From CAYWNK01 sp047639615 (GTDB taxonomy: Bacteria > Planctomycetota > UBA1135 > GCA-002686595): a stretch of DNA of 31,538 nt. Position numbers and translations under genes: made by a program. The notes beneath the pieces were generated by a model. The model ran no database searches and was not told where the DNA came from. It saw only the letters and a program-made list of their open reading frames with translations. The stretch is taken from NCBI GenBank assembly GCA_047639615.1, contig JBLIOL010000018.1:1-31538 (forward strand). Reading direction: 5' to 3'. Positions 8,766-16,147 of this stretch are shown piece after piece (the first letter of the stretch is position 1; each line of letters begins with the position of its first letter).

Positions 8766-9205
8766 TTAGAACGCCGGCCGCTCATAAACTTCGCGTTGGG
8801 GCTCGTCGAACCAGTCAGATGCCTTGGGCGGGCCATTGAACTTCCAGTTCGCAGAATCCCACTCGAGCGCTTGCCGGTGGCGGTAGGTCAGGTTCAGAAG
8901 ATGGCAGAGTGCGACACTACGTGCGCCGATTTCAGCGTGACAGATGGGTTGGCTGCGATCGTGAATGCCCGCGAGCCAGTTGGCCGCATGGCCGGCGTGT
9001 CGCGGGAGGCGTTGTTCTTCAGGTAGCTCTTCCTCCAGGAGCTTTGATGGAACGCTGGAAATGCGTCCGCGGTCCACGATCAAAACTCCTTGTGTGCCGA
9101 CGAAGGTGGCTCCGTTCGGTCCACCGTGGGTGACTCGAATGCCTCCGTCGTAGATCAGGCTGGCGCCACGTTTGGCCTGCGGATCCTCCGGTGGCTCGGT
9201 GCGGA
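8766..9205 (-). pseudogene. Gfo/Idh/MocA oxidoreductase, C-terminal fragment
   Basis: The translation matches the C-terminal third of the large planctomycete-type Gfo/Idh/MocA (NAD(P)-dependent sugar oxidoreductase) proteins: a beta-sheet segment with IYDGGIRVTHGGPNGATF, then IVDRGRI, HAANWLAGI, the CHAEIGARSVALCHLLNLTYR helix region and a terminal W-rich tail. The Rossmann NAD-binding domain and the EKP active-site region are missing. Upstream (higher coordinates) the frame runs straight into the IS91-type terminus at 9206. The remnant therefore lacks roughly the first two thirds of the gene and should be non-functional. No N-terminal part of this gene is found on the other side of the element, which argues against a simple insertion. 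Confidence 0.82.
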
Positions 9206-9778
9206 GGATAGGAAGTACAAGGGGCCTCATCGAACACCCGAGCGCTTCGCCGCGGTTCGATGACCCGGTCACCTAGCCAGGACCCCTGCTCTCTCGCCCC
9301 CGCACCCAGCCGAACTCCCTCCCGCTCGCGCCTTGCGACCCATCACCCGGTCCACCCTGGCCGCAGCAGCTACACCTTCACCGCGCACCGGCCTACAGGG
9401 CGGGCACTACTGAGGCTTCGGCATCTAGTGGCCTGATGGTCAAGAACGCAAAGTCCAGCTGCGGCGGTGGCCGTGCCGGAGCGACCGCCGGTGGGTCTGC
9501 AGGGAGCTTCAGGTGGAGGAGGATCCTGCGGATGTCCGGCGGAGTGGTGATGAAGGCAATCAGCTTGCGCCTCCCGCCGCAATGGGTGCAGCGGCGGACG
9601 TCGACCTGGAAGACGCGGCGCATTTACGCAGACCAGCTGTAGGGGTCCGAGCTTCGTGATGAAGGAGCGGGGGAGCTGCGGGCTGCCTTGTATTCCACTG
9701 CCGCCTTGTATTCCGCTAGGGCTTGCAGAGGAGGCGTAGCCTGGGCAGCTGGTGCTTTGACCCTGCTTTCCGCTTGGG
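9206..9778 (-). mobile_element. IS91-type remnant, copy B (longest tail plus transposase C-terminus)
   Basis: From the terminus GGATAGGAAGTACAAG inward, the copy holds ~190 bp of non-coding tail and then, on the minus strand, the C-terminal part of an IS91-family (Y2 rolling-circle) transposase: MRRVFQVDVRRCTHCGG, LIAFITTPPDIRRILLHL, PAVAPARPPPQ. This matches the conserved end of such transposases (LLRRVF..D...C..CGG....IAF...). An in-frame TAA (9621-9623) replaces the Leu codon seen in copies C and D just before MRRVF, and the upstream transposase including the catalytic Tyr pair is missing, so the copy is dead. Its first ~210 bp are almost identical to copy F at 31325. It ends at about 9778 against an IS3-like scrap. 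Confidence 0.85.
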
Positions 9779-9842
9779 ACGGTGAAGTAGAGTGTGCACA
9801 GCGTCTTGGCGGCACCTGGAAGCATTGCCGTCAGGCGCCCTT
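9779..9842 (+). mobile_element. IS3-like transposase 3' scrap
   Basis: On the plus strand this stretch encodes VECAQRLGGTWKHC, matching VECAERLGGILKHY at the C-terminus of the IS3-like transposase at 28184-28720; the DNA is similar as well. It is fused directly to the end of IS91-type copy B, giving a mosaic of two element families. Nothing else of the transposase is visible here, although the matching right end occurs ~850 bp further on (10627-10690). Confidence 0.6.
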
Positions 9843-9931
9843 GAGTGGCTACCTTGGAGTTCGGCCTCGTTTGTGGGCTGGGCACGTTGAAGGCTTCAGG
9901 ATGGGGCTAGCGATCGCCCGGGCATTGGTTG

Positions 9932-10138
9932 CTAGCTGTGCGGCGCCGAATCGGCGTCTAGCCATTTGCGGAGGACCAGTGCTTCGTCAGCTTCCAGCCG
10001 AACACGGAGAGTCGCGGCGGCAAAGATTCCACCGCCGATAGCGAAGTGCACGATCAGCTGACCCTTGGAGCCGGGTTCCGTGTACGTCATGCGGTCGATG
10101 TGGATGTAGCGATCCGGGCCTACTTTGAGGATGGTCAT
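9932..10138 (-). CDS. Small conserved-looking protein of unknown function (68 aa)
   Basis: The translation has the rhythm of a small folded protein: MTILKVGPDRYIHIDRMTY (two short strands), then GQLIVHFAIGGG and a second strand, then an amphipathic helix with ALVLRKWLDA at the C-terminus. I recall similar short planctomycete proteins of the form V-G-x-x-x-Y-I-x-x-D followed by ...L-R-x-W-L, but cannot name a family. ATG start at 10138; no clear Shine-Dalgarno. It sits alone between IS3-like scraps, so it may be intact cargo or a survivor of deletions. Low charge bias and no low-complexity stretches argue against it being a shadow frame. Confidence 0.5.
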   Translation of the reverse strand: MTILKVGPDRYIHIDRMTYTEPGSKGQLIVHFAIGGGIFAAATLRVRLEADEALVLRKWLDADSAPHS

Positions 10139-10626
10139 AGCTGGGTCAGTATAGCGAGAGTGGCCGGCAGGGGACTGTGACTAGCACCCTGACTTAGACC
10201 CGTCCTGTCCAAAGGCTCAGGACGCGTCGGAACGGCCGGAACCACGGCCATCTTGAGGCACGTAGCATGGGCGCATGCCGCAGCCTGTTAAACAAAACAG
10301 CCCTCTCTGAGAGTCGCCAGAGAGTAGAGCGGGCGTCGGGTTCGGGGCCGAAACTGCCGGGGGGATTGGGCTTGGGGACCCCAAGGTCGCGCTCTCTAAC
10401 CATGAGGGAGAGCTGGCAGCGCCGCCGACGCATCTATCGCCCAGTGGGGGGACTTACGCCTGACGGTGGGACTGTGTCCCTGGCTCTTGGTGTTAACCAC
10501 TCCAGCGCCTCAGTTACCCGCCAAAGCGGATAGCGGCTCCCCGAACGTTACAGGTATGCGAACTTGCTCTAGGTGGGGAGAGCAACCTGCAACCATCGTG
10601 GCTTGTGCACCAACGCCCGATAGAGG
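10139..10626. other. No recognisable gene
   Basis: Open frames on both strands (79-88 codons) give Arg-, Pro- and Ser-rich translations without recognisable domains. A TGTCCAAA sequence at about 10207 resembles the outer bases of the IS3-like right end (TGTCCAAAAACTAGG) but the likeness stops after 8 bases. Confidence 0.4.
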
Positions 10627-10690
10627 GCTCCGAGAACAGTGGCAAGTCCCGATGAACGGCGTCCTTGGAGGCCGGCCTAGTTTTTGGACA
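10627..10690 (+). repeat. Right end of the IS3-like element, second copy
   Basis: About 64 bp closely matching 28816-28879, including AAGTCCCGATGA and the outer CCTAGTTTTTGGACA. At both places homology stops right after GGACA, and a gene fragment begins (plus-strand ORF remnant here, sialidase remnant at 28880). I take TGTCCAAAAACTAGG, read inward on the minus strand, as the terminal repeat of the element. Confidence 0.65.
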
Positions 10691-11113
10691 GCGCGGGCGG
10701 CGCATGTGGCCTGCCTCGCGCGTATGGCGGAGGTGGACCTCTTGTGCTTGGGCCTCGGGCAGAGCGGGAGCTTGCGCACTCAAGATCCGGACGGTGGGCC
10801 GAGTAGTGCGGTGATGGTGGCGCGTGCGGCTGGCTGGGAGCAGGTGCTTGAAGTTGCGGGAGGTGCGTTCTCCGGGGCGCTCACCGGGGCTCTCACCGGA
10901 GCGCGTCAGGCCCAAAATTTCGGCCCTGTGGAGCAGCTCAACGTTTGTGCAATCAGCCTCTATGGGGACCTGACCGCGAAGCAGCAACGCCTGCCTGCAG
11001 GGGATCGAATGCTGGAGCAACGTGCGGCACTACAGCTAAGGGCCTGCAGTGAACTAGCTCTCAATTTGGAGCAGCCCTTGGTGATCCTAACCCCTGGCGG
11101 TGGCGCCCACTAG
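10691..11113 (+). pseudogene. 5'-truncated gene remnant, unknown (possible TIM-barrel protein)
   Basis: Directly after the IS3-like end a frame opens and runs 141 codons to a TAG. The part from the ATG at 10724 (MAEVDLLCLGLGQSG) has protein-like composition: GWEQVLEVAGGAF, ISLYGDLTAKQQRL, ELALNLEQPLVILTPGG. The last two pieces recall sugar-phosphate isomerase/epimerase barrels, where the DLT and PGG loops close beta strands, but this is a weak resemblance. The frame extends upstream into the IS end, so the true N-terminus is lost. The stop overlaps the GTG of the next ORF by 14 nt, and the two could once have been one frame-shifted gene. Confidence 0.4.
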
Positions 11114-11420
11114 CCTGTTCGCGCGCGGTCATTTGGCGGGTCCTGGGGAGGCCTTCACAGCGGAACAAGTACGTGTCTTGCGGGCCTGGGGGCGTGTCTT
11201 GGCTGGATTGGATGAGGGCGCGCGGGCCCCAGCGGCGACCTTTCTTTGGCGTTGGCCTGCTCTGGATCAAGAGCCAGGGATAGGGGCCTACGCTTGCAGC
11301 CTTGAGGCTGTTCGCTCGCTGCAGGACGCTGAGAGAACGGAGGCGGGCTCAAGTGGGGCGGCTAGGGCGTCCGAAGGGTCTAAGAGGAAGGCACGATGCT
11401 CTCCCCTAACCCATGTCTGA
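11100..11420 (+). CDS. Hypothetical protein (106 aa), possible continuation of upstream remnant
   Basis: GTG start overlapping the end of the previous remnant; stop codon (11418-11420) overlapping the ATG of the PATAN protein by 8 nt. The first ~80 residues look like a folded alpha-helical segment (FTAEQVRVLRAWGRVLAGL, SLEAVRSLQDAE); the last 25 are Ser/Lys/Arg-rich and look unstructured. I recognise no domain. It may be a real small gene coupled to the downstream gene, or the C-terminal half of a gene broken by a frameshift at about 11100. The tight spacing on both sides is the main reason to list it. Confidence 0.4.
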   Translation: MAPTSLFARGHLAGPGEAFTAEQVRVLRAWGRVLAGLDEGARAPAATFLWRWPALDQEPGIGAYACSLEAVRSLQDAERTEAGSSGAARASEGSKRKARCSPLTHV

Positions 11421-12231
11421 GCAGCAGAACGCAACAGCGATCGAGAGCCTGAATAAGGCTCTCGATGAACTCCAGGTCCAGGTCAGCAAGTTCGCCGAGA
11501 GCGATCGCTGGCGTCGAGGCTGGGATCGTTCGAAGGAATTCTGCGAGGAAGCGCAGAGAGGCATGGACCTCATGGCTCAGGCCATCCGACTGCTGAAGCT
11601 GGACAATGAGGGCGAAGAGGAGGCCAAGGAGAGTTGGCTTTCGCGCCGCGTGATTAGCTTGGCCAAGGCGCTCACTCCTGGTTCGGAGAACGGCGCGCAA
11701 GAGGGCAGCGAGCAGCGCAACGAAGAGTTCGAGGTCGGGGTAGGTTTCCGCGGTGATTGCCAAGTGCTTGAACTGCCGGACTTGATCAGCATGGTTCGCA
11801 ACCAAGGGCTGACAGGCCGCTTGCTATTTACCAATGAGGCGGAGTCGGTGCACCTGCACTTCCGGGATGGGGATCTGGTTCACGCCCACAGCGAGAATAC
11901 GCCCAAGGGTCTGCGTCTGGGCGAGGTTTTGGTAACTCAAGGGAGGATCAGCAGCGAACGTCTGGAGTCCGTGCTCTTCTGCCATCAGGACTCACCCAAA
12001 ATGCTGGGGCAAATCCTGCTCGAGGGGAAGCTCGTGGAACCGAACGACCTGGAAGAGGCCTTTGTCTTCCAGATTCAGGCCCTCTTCGATCGGCTCTTCT
12101 CCTATCGCGAAGGCACCTCGTTCCGCTTCCTAACCGGACTCACCGAACAGCCGGAGACACCCGCACGGTTGAACGTGCTCGGCTTGCTGCTCGAGAGTGC
12201 CCGCAACCGAGACGAGCGGGCCATCAGCTAG
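11413..12231 (+). CDS. PATAN/DUF4388 signalling protein with MshEN-like C-terminal domain
   Basis: A 272-residue cytoplasmic protein in three parts. Residues 1-100 are charged and helical, probably coiled coil. Residues ~108-165 match DUF4388/PATAN: GFRGDCQVLELPDLISMV followed by GLTGRLLFTN and VHLHFRDGDLVHAHS, the typical strand-rich core ending in a (F/Y)xDGxxVHA motif. Residues ~167-235 (LRLGEVLVTQGRISSERLE ... MLGQILLEGKLVEPNDLEEA) form two LGE(I/V)L-type helical repeats as in the GspE/MshE N-terminal domain, which in MshE binds cyclic di-GMP. PATAN proteins link receiver domains or small GTPases to motility, adhesion or secretion machinery. No such partner is adjacent. The ATG overlaps the preceding stop codon. 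Confidence 0.78.
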   Translation: MSEQQNATAIESLNKALDELQVQVSKFAESDRWRRGWDRSKEFCEEAQRGMDLMAQAIRLLKLDNEGEEEAKESWLSRRVISLAKALTPGSENGAQEGSEQRNEEFEVGVGFRGDCQVLELPDLISMVRNQGLTGRLLFTNEAESVHLHFRDGDLVHAHSENTPKGLRLGEVLVTQGRISSERLESVLFCHQDSPKMLGQILLEGKLVEPNDLEEAFVFQIQALFDRLFSYREGTSFRFLTGLTEQPETPARLNVLGLLLESARNRDERAIS

Positions 12232-12256
12232 CCTGCGAGCTAGCTAGTCGCGCAGG
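12232..12256 (+). terminator. Hairpin directly after PATAN gene
   Basis: CCTGCG and CGCAGG arms (6 bp) enclose a 13-nt loop and begin one base after the stop codon. It overlaps the end of the minus-strand fragment at 12244. No T-tract follows, so this is a weak call. Confidence 0.3.
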
Positions 12257-12397
12257 ACGTAGAGCAGGCGCTCTAGGTAGTGCACGTAGCCCACGTAGCC
12301 CACGTAGCCCACGTAGCCCACGTAGCCCACAAGGGCCTCGCGCATATTCTTCTCGTTCAGCCTGGAGTCGTTGGCGATGGAGTCGATCGGGCTGGGA
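12244..12397 (-). pseudogene. C-terminal gene fragment with tandem Gly-Tyr-Val codon repeat
   Basis: On the minus strand, right after the IS91-type terminus at 12398, a frame encodes PIDSIANDSRLNEKNMREAL, then five GYV units and HYLERLLYVLRD before its stop. The flanking helices look like genuine protein, but I cannot name the family. The 5' part of the gene is absent and the frame runs upstream into element sequence, as at 9205 and 31324. The GYV block comes from a 9-bp tandem repeat and was probably a single unit in the ancestral gene. Confidence 0.5.
12283..12330 (+). repeat. 9-bp tandem repeat (CACGTAGCC), five full units plus a part
   Basis: Five perfect units and three further bases. 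The unit length is a multiple of three, so it adds Gly-Tyr-Val without breaking the minus-strand frame. This looks like replication slippage in a gene fragment no longer under selection. Confidence 0.95.
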
Positions 12398-12614
12398 GGA
12401 TAGGAAGTACAAGAGGCCTCACCGAACACCCGAGCGCTTCGCCGCGGTCCGATGACCCGGTCACCTAGCCAGGACCCCGGCCTACTCGCCCCCGCACCCA
12501 GGCGAGCTCCCTCCCGCCGCAGTGCGTGCAGTGCAGGACGTCGACCTGGAACACGCGGCGCATTAACGCAGACCAGCTGTAAGGGTCCGAGCTTCGTGAT
12601 GGGGGGGCGGGGGA
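12398..12614 (-). mobile_element. IS91-type remnant, copy C (internally deleted)
   Basis: Starts at the same terminus as copies B and F (GGATAGGAAGTACAAG, here with AGAGGCC after it). It follows the tail for ~110 bp and then jumps to the transposase segment SSDPYSWSALMRRVFQ and VLHCTHCGG. About 250 bp of tail and extreme C-terminal coding sequence are missing compared with copy B. Homology ends at a G-rich run near 12614. Both flanks are broken genes: a minus-strand C-terminal fragment to the left and a 5'-truncated plus-strand gene to the right. Confidence 0.8.
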
Positions 12615-13728
12615 GACCTTTGTGGCGGGAGCGGTGTTTCTGACGGTGATTGGAGTGATTGCTGCGGCGTCTAAGGCCAACGAGGGCGCGCTGCGTGCTC
12701 TGCCTGAGTTGGTGCCGCGGGAGTTGGTGTTTGTTGGCTTGCCGCTGTGCTTGCTCTTAGCGGGGCTTGTCCGCTACAGGCCGGGTTATGCCTTGCCGCG
12801 GGAGAGCCTGCGCAAGGGACTGCTGTTCCTAGGGCTGGTTGGCTTCCCCACGGGCGGCGTTGTCCTGGCTCAGTGGCAAGGCCATGAAATGGCGATGATG
12901 CCGAGCCATGATGGGGGACGGGCGCGCTACGCGGAACTGTCGCCCGACGAGACTCGGCTACGCGTCGAACTAGACGGCTATTACGAGAGCCTCTTTGTCG
13001 GCAAGGCCGGGACGCACAAGACCCTGATCTTGGACACGACAACCTGGGAGTTGGAATTCCGCGCTGGCCGGGAGTTCTAGTTCCACCACTGGGCAACAAG
13101 CGGCGATCCGGTGTTGTTTGAGATCGGCGCGAGAGATTCCTTGCGTGTCTTTTCCAGGGCCGACGGCAAATTCAATCGGGTGCCGCAGCCTGCGCGGGTT
13201 GCTTCCAAGGTGCTCTACAAGTACGAAGTCAGTGCCGAGGGAGTGGTCAGCCGTTGAGAAGCTGGCGGGGAGATGACGGAGTTTTGCCGCATGCCCGAAT
13301 GGGAGGGCGGACACTACTACACGGTACAGCCGGAGACTGGCGGCCAGTATTTGTTCGTCGCGAGTCGCAGCGGGCGACGGGGCAGAAATCAACTTATGTC
13401 CGGTGGCGCCTACCTCGTCGCGTCTACTGGAGATGTTCTTCAGGTCTTGCCCTGGGGGTGGACGCACGGGCAGTGGGGCAAGCGTTCGGATTGGATAGCG
13501 ACGGCCACTCAGATCTACCGGGGAGCAGCTGATGTCCGGAACCGTGCCATCATGCTCGTAGGGGAACAGAGTTCCAGAGAAGTTCCCGTGCCCGGCTACG
13601 GCTCCACCAGCGTGCCCGCCAACGGGGATCTGATTCACCTGAGCGGTGGCCACCTTCTACTGCTCGACCCTGCCGGCAAGCAGTTGCGTGTGATCTACGC
13701 GCCGGAGCCCTGGGGCGAGTCGCCCTAG
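12615..13728 (+). pseudogene. Membrane-anchored protein broken by two in-frame stops and 5' truncation
   Basis: One continuous frame runs from the end of IS copy C to 13728, interrupted only by TAG (13078-13080) and TGA (13255-13257). Before the first stop are three hydrophobic segments (around AVFLTVIGVIAAAS, LVFVGLPLCLLLAGLV and LLFLGLVGFPTGGVV). After it come strand-rich stretches with repeated W/Y/G turns (FEIGARDSLRVFSRADGKF, GGHYYTVQPETGGQYLFV, GDLIHLSGGHLLLLD), as in a large extracytoplasmic sheet or propeller domain. No frameshift is needed to join the three parts, so they were one gene: permease-like helices followed by a soluble domain. The missing start and two nonsense codons make function unlikely. 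An ATG at 12622 or 13273 could still yield short products. Family unknown. Confidence 0.7.
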
Positions 13729-13836
13729 GGCTGGGGCTCGGTACTTTCCCTGGGGCCTTTCTGGGTGAAGGGTCGGTAGGTATCCAAGCAGATGGGGCAG
13801 AGTCGAGCCTCATCATGGTCTGCGGCCGAGTCTAGT

Positions 13837-15141
13837 ATGTCGATGCGCTGGGCAGGGAGTAGAGTTAGCGTCATGCTGCTCTCTCTAACTCTGGCCCTGG
13901 CGGTCACTGTGCCTCAAGGCACCACAACGGTCAACGCGGGTCGCGGCCCGATCACCGTCAACCTTCCGGCCAACTACGATCCGGCGGACCCTGCCCCGCT
14001 GATCGTCCTGCTTCACGGCTACGGTGCCTCCGGCGCTATCCAGGAGCAGTACATGAAGTTCCTGAATGTCCAGGACACCTACGGCTTCATCTTTTGCGCC
14101 CCCGATGGCACGACGGACTTTACGGGCAACCGCTTTTGGAACGGCGCCGGCGCCTGCTGCGACTTTGCCAACACGGGCGTCGACGACTCCGCCTACCTGC
14201 GCGCCCTGATCGAGGCCATCGAAGTAGCTGCCTCGGTGGACCCCCGCAGCATTCATCTGATCGGGCACTCGAACGGGGGCTTTATGGCCTACCGCATGGC
14301 CTGCGAGCACCCGGACAAGATCGCCTCCATCGCAAGCCTCGCTGGAGCCACCTTCAACAACCCCGCCAACTGCAACAGCACGACCCCTACGCACGTGCTG
14401 CAGATCCACGGCACCGCCGACTCCACGATCCTGTACGGGGGCGGCAGCCTGCTGGGTGTGCCCTATCCCAGTGCCATGGGAACGGCGCTGCAGTGGGCTC
14501 AGAAGAACGGCTGCGACCCGACGCCGGTGGACGACCCGGTACAGATCAACCTGGACTCGAACGTGGCCGGCCCTGAGTCCACCATCACGCGCTTTCCCAA
14601 CAACTGCGAACCCGGCGGCACCGTCGAGCTGTGGACTATCCAGGGCGGCTCCCACACCCCAGGCATCACCCCCATGTTCCGCAACCTGGTTGTGCAGCAC
14701 CTCTTGGCCCGCCCGATGCCGGTGGCGGATAGCACGCGCTACTGCTCCCCGGCATCGCCTAACTCTTCCGGGCTACCCGCCAGCATCCAGGTGGAAGGCA
14801 GCGATGTGGTCGTAGACAATGCCCTGGGCCTCGTGGCCGAAGACCTGCCGACCAACCAGTTCGGCTACTTCCTAGGTAGTCAAACCAGCGGCTTCTCCAA
14901 CCCCATGGGCAGCCAGGGCAGCCTCTGCCTCGCGGGCCAAATCGCGCGCTTCAACGCCGCCGTTCAAAGTTCGGGAGCCATGGGCACCTTCGCCCTGGAG
15001 ATCGACCTCATGAGCATCCCCACCAGTCCTCCGGTGGCCGCCCTCATCGGCGAGACCTGGAACTTCCAGGCTTGGTTCCGGGACGCCAACCCGACCCCCA
15101 CGTCCAACTTCACGGACGCGGTGAGCGTCGTGCTGCGCTGA
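13837..15141 (+). CDS. Secreted polyhydroxybutyrate-depolymerase/feruloyl-esterase-like hydrolase with shared C-terminal domain
   Basis: A signal peptide (hydrophobic MLLSLTLALAVTV) precedes an alpha/beta-hydrolase of the LpqC/PhaZ type: LIVLLHGYGASG (oxyanion loop), then FWNGAGACCDF (paired Cys typical of this group), the nucleophile elbow GHSNGG with Ser at about 145, LQIHGTADSTI with the catalytic Asp at about 195, and GGSHTPG with the catalytic His at about 273. It should cleave ester bonds in secreted or polymeric substrates outside the cytoplasm. The last ~130 residues (from STRYCSP) form a separate domain with LCLAGQIARF and a WNFQAWFRD motif; the protease at 24184 ends with the same domain. 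ATGs at 13792, 13837 and 13873 are all in frame. I prefer 13837 because it gives an Arg-containing n-region. A decapitated sulfatase follows within 30 bp. Confidence 0.85.
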   Translation: MSMRWAGSRVSVMLLSLTLALAVTVPQGTTTVNAGRGPITVNLPANYDPADPAPLIVLLHGYGASGAIQEQYMKFLNVQDTYGFIFCAPDGTTDFTGNRFWNGAGACCDFANTGVDDSAYLRALIEAIEVAASVDPRSIHLIGHSNGGFMAYRMACEHPDKIASIASLAGATFNNPANCNSTTPTHVLQIHGTADSTILYGGGSLLGVPYPSAMGTALQWAQKNGCDPTPVDDPVQINLDSNVAGPESTITRFPNNCEPGGTVELWTIQGGSHTPGITPMFRNLVVQHLLARPMPVADSTRYCSPASPNSSGLPASIQVEGSDVVVDNALGLVAEDLPTNQFGYFLGSQTSGFSNPMGSQGSLCLAGQIARFNAAVQSSGAMGTFALEIDLMSIPTSPPVAALIGETWNFQAWFRDANPTPTSNFTDAVSVVLR

Positions 15142-15167
15142 CCGTTCCTCGGAGTCCAAGATCATCC

Positions 15168-16052
15168 GCTCCGGTACTCCACTCCCCCTACGCGCCGCCC
15201 GAGCCCAACGACAAGCGCTACTGCACAAGCGGCAAGAACCCCTACCCTAAGGATGCGGGACCGGGGCTTTCCGGTAGTGTGGATCCGCCATTCCTAAAGG
15301 ACCTGCGTGACACGGACTTCGCCTACCAGCAGTACCGCGCCGCGGTGGACTGTGTTGACTACACGGTGGGACGAATCACCGAGCTCCCGCGCTTCGCACA
15401 GGGTGTGATCGCGTTTACGGCGGACCACGGCGAGAGCTTTGGACAAGAGGGCGTTTGGTGGGATCACGCCGAACTCTTCCCGAGCTCCACCCACGTACCT
15501 CTCCTGCTGAACTACCCCGGCGCTCCGGCTGGGACGGTCGTGGACATGGCGGTGCGTCAGATCGATGTAGGGCACACCTTGCTCGACCTGGCCGGGCATG
15601 AGGACAAGGAATTTCCGGGTCGCGATCTATCTGCGGCTGCCCAGGGCAGCCTGGACAGCGAGGCCTTCTTCGGCCTTGCCGCCCACGGCATGTCGGCCTA
15701 CCTGTACAGCGGGAATCTGCACATGATCCTGCACCTTCGCTTTCACAAGGAATGGTCCTTCGAGCACGACGGTCGCTTCGAACACGAGATCAAACTCTAC
15801 GACGTGGTATCCGACCCCGAGTGCGCCATCAATCTAGTGAACGTCAACACCAAGCAGGCGCACGCCATGCGCAAGGCCCTGGTGAAGTGGCTTGTGTCTG
15901 CGCCCGCCCATGGGCTGGGTCGCGAGAGGAACATGACCAACGACCAGCGCGACCACCTCAGGCAACTGGGCTACGTCGAGAACGAGATGAGCGAGGGCGC
16001 GCTGATCGACCCAGAGTGCGCTTGCGATAATTGCGCGCCCTACCGGGACTAG
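15168..16052 (+). pseudogene. Sulfatase, C-terminal part only
   Basis: The frame resembles the second half of type I sulfatases: a HSPYAPPEP segment that normally follows a DxH metal-binding turn, YRAAVDCVDYTVGRI, the metal-site strand FTADHGESFGQEG, WDHAELFPSSTHVPLLL, then a C-terminal sheet domain with LYDVVSDPEC. The first ~200-250 residues are absent, including the C/S-x-P-x-R motif that is turned into formylglycine, so catalysis is impossible. Homology begins ~30 bp after the esterase stop with no start codon in a sensible place; the frame is open upstream only because it crosses the esterase gene. No repeat element marks this junction, unlike other truncations in the window. Internal sequence is undamaged, so the deletion may be recent. 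Confidence 0.8.
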
Positions 16053-16147
16053 CCGGGTGGCGAGGACTGGCTTAGTTTAGAGCCAGAGTTCACTTGGAAT
16101 CCGCGCATGGGCGCCCCGACAGAACCATCGACGACAATGCACCTAAC

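Noticed and set aside
10207..10690. Small complete element between TGTCCAAA (10207) and its inverted match at 10690
   Set aside because: The left match covers only 8 bases and the interior has no transposase or other IS3-like sequence.
13078..13257. Stop-codon recoding (TAG/TGA read as amino acids)
   Set aside because: The gene also lacks its 5' end beside an IS remnant and other genes here end normally at TAG and TGA; a pseudogene is the simpler reading.
13885..14700. 271-codon minus-strand frame
   Set aside because: Shadow of the esterase; Gly/Val/Arg/Asp-rich with no recognisable fold.
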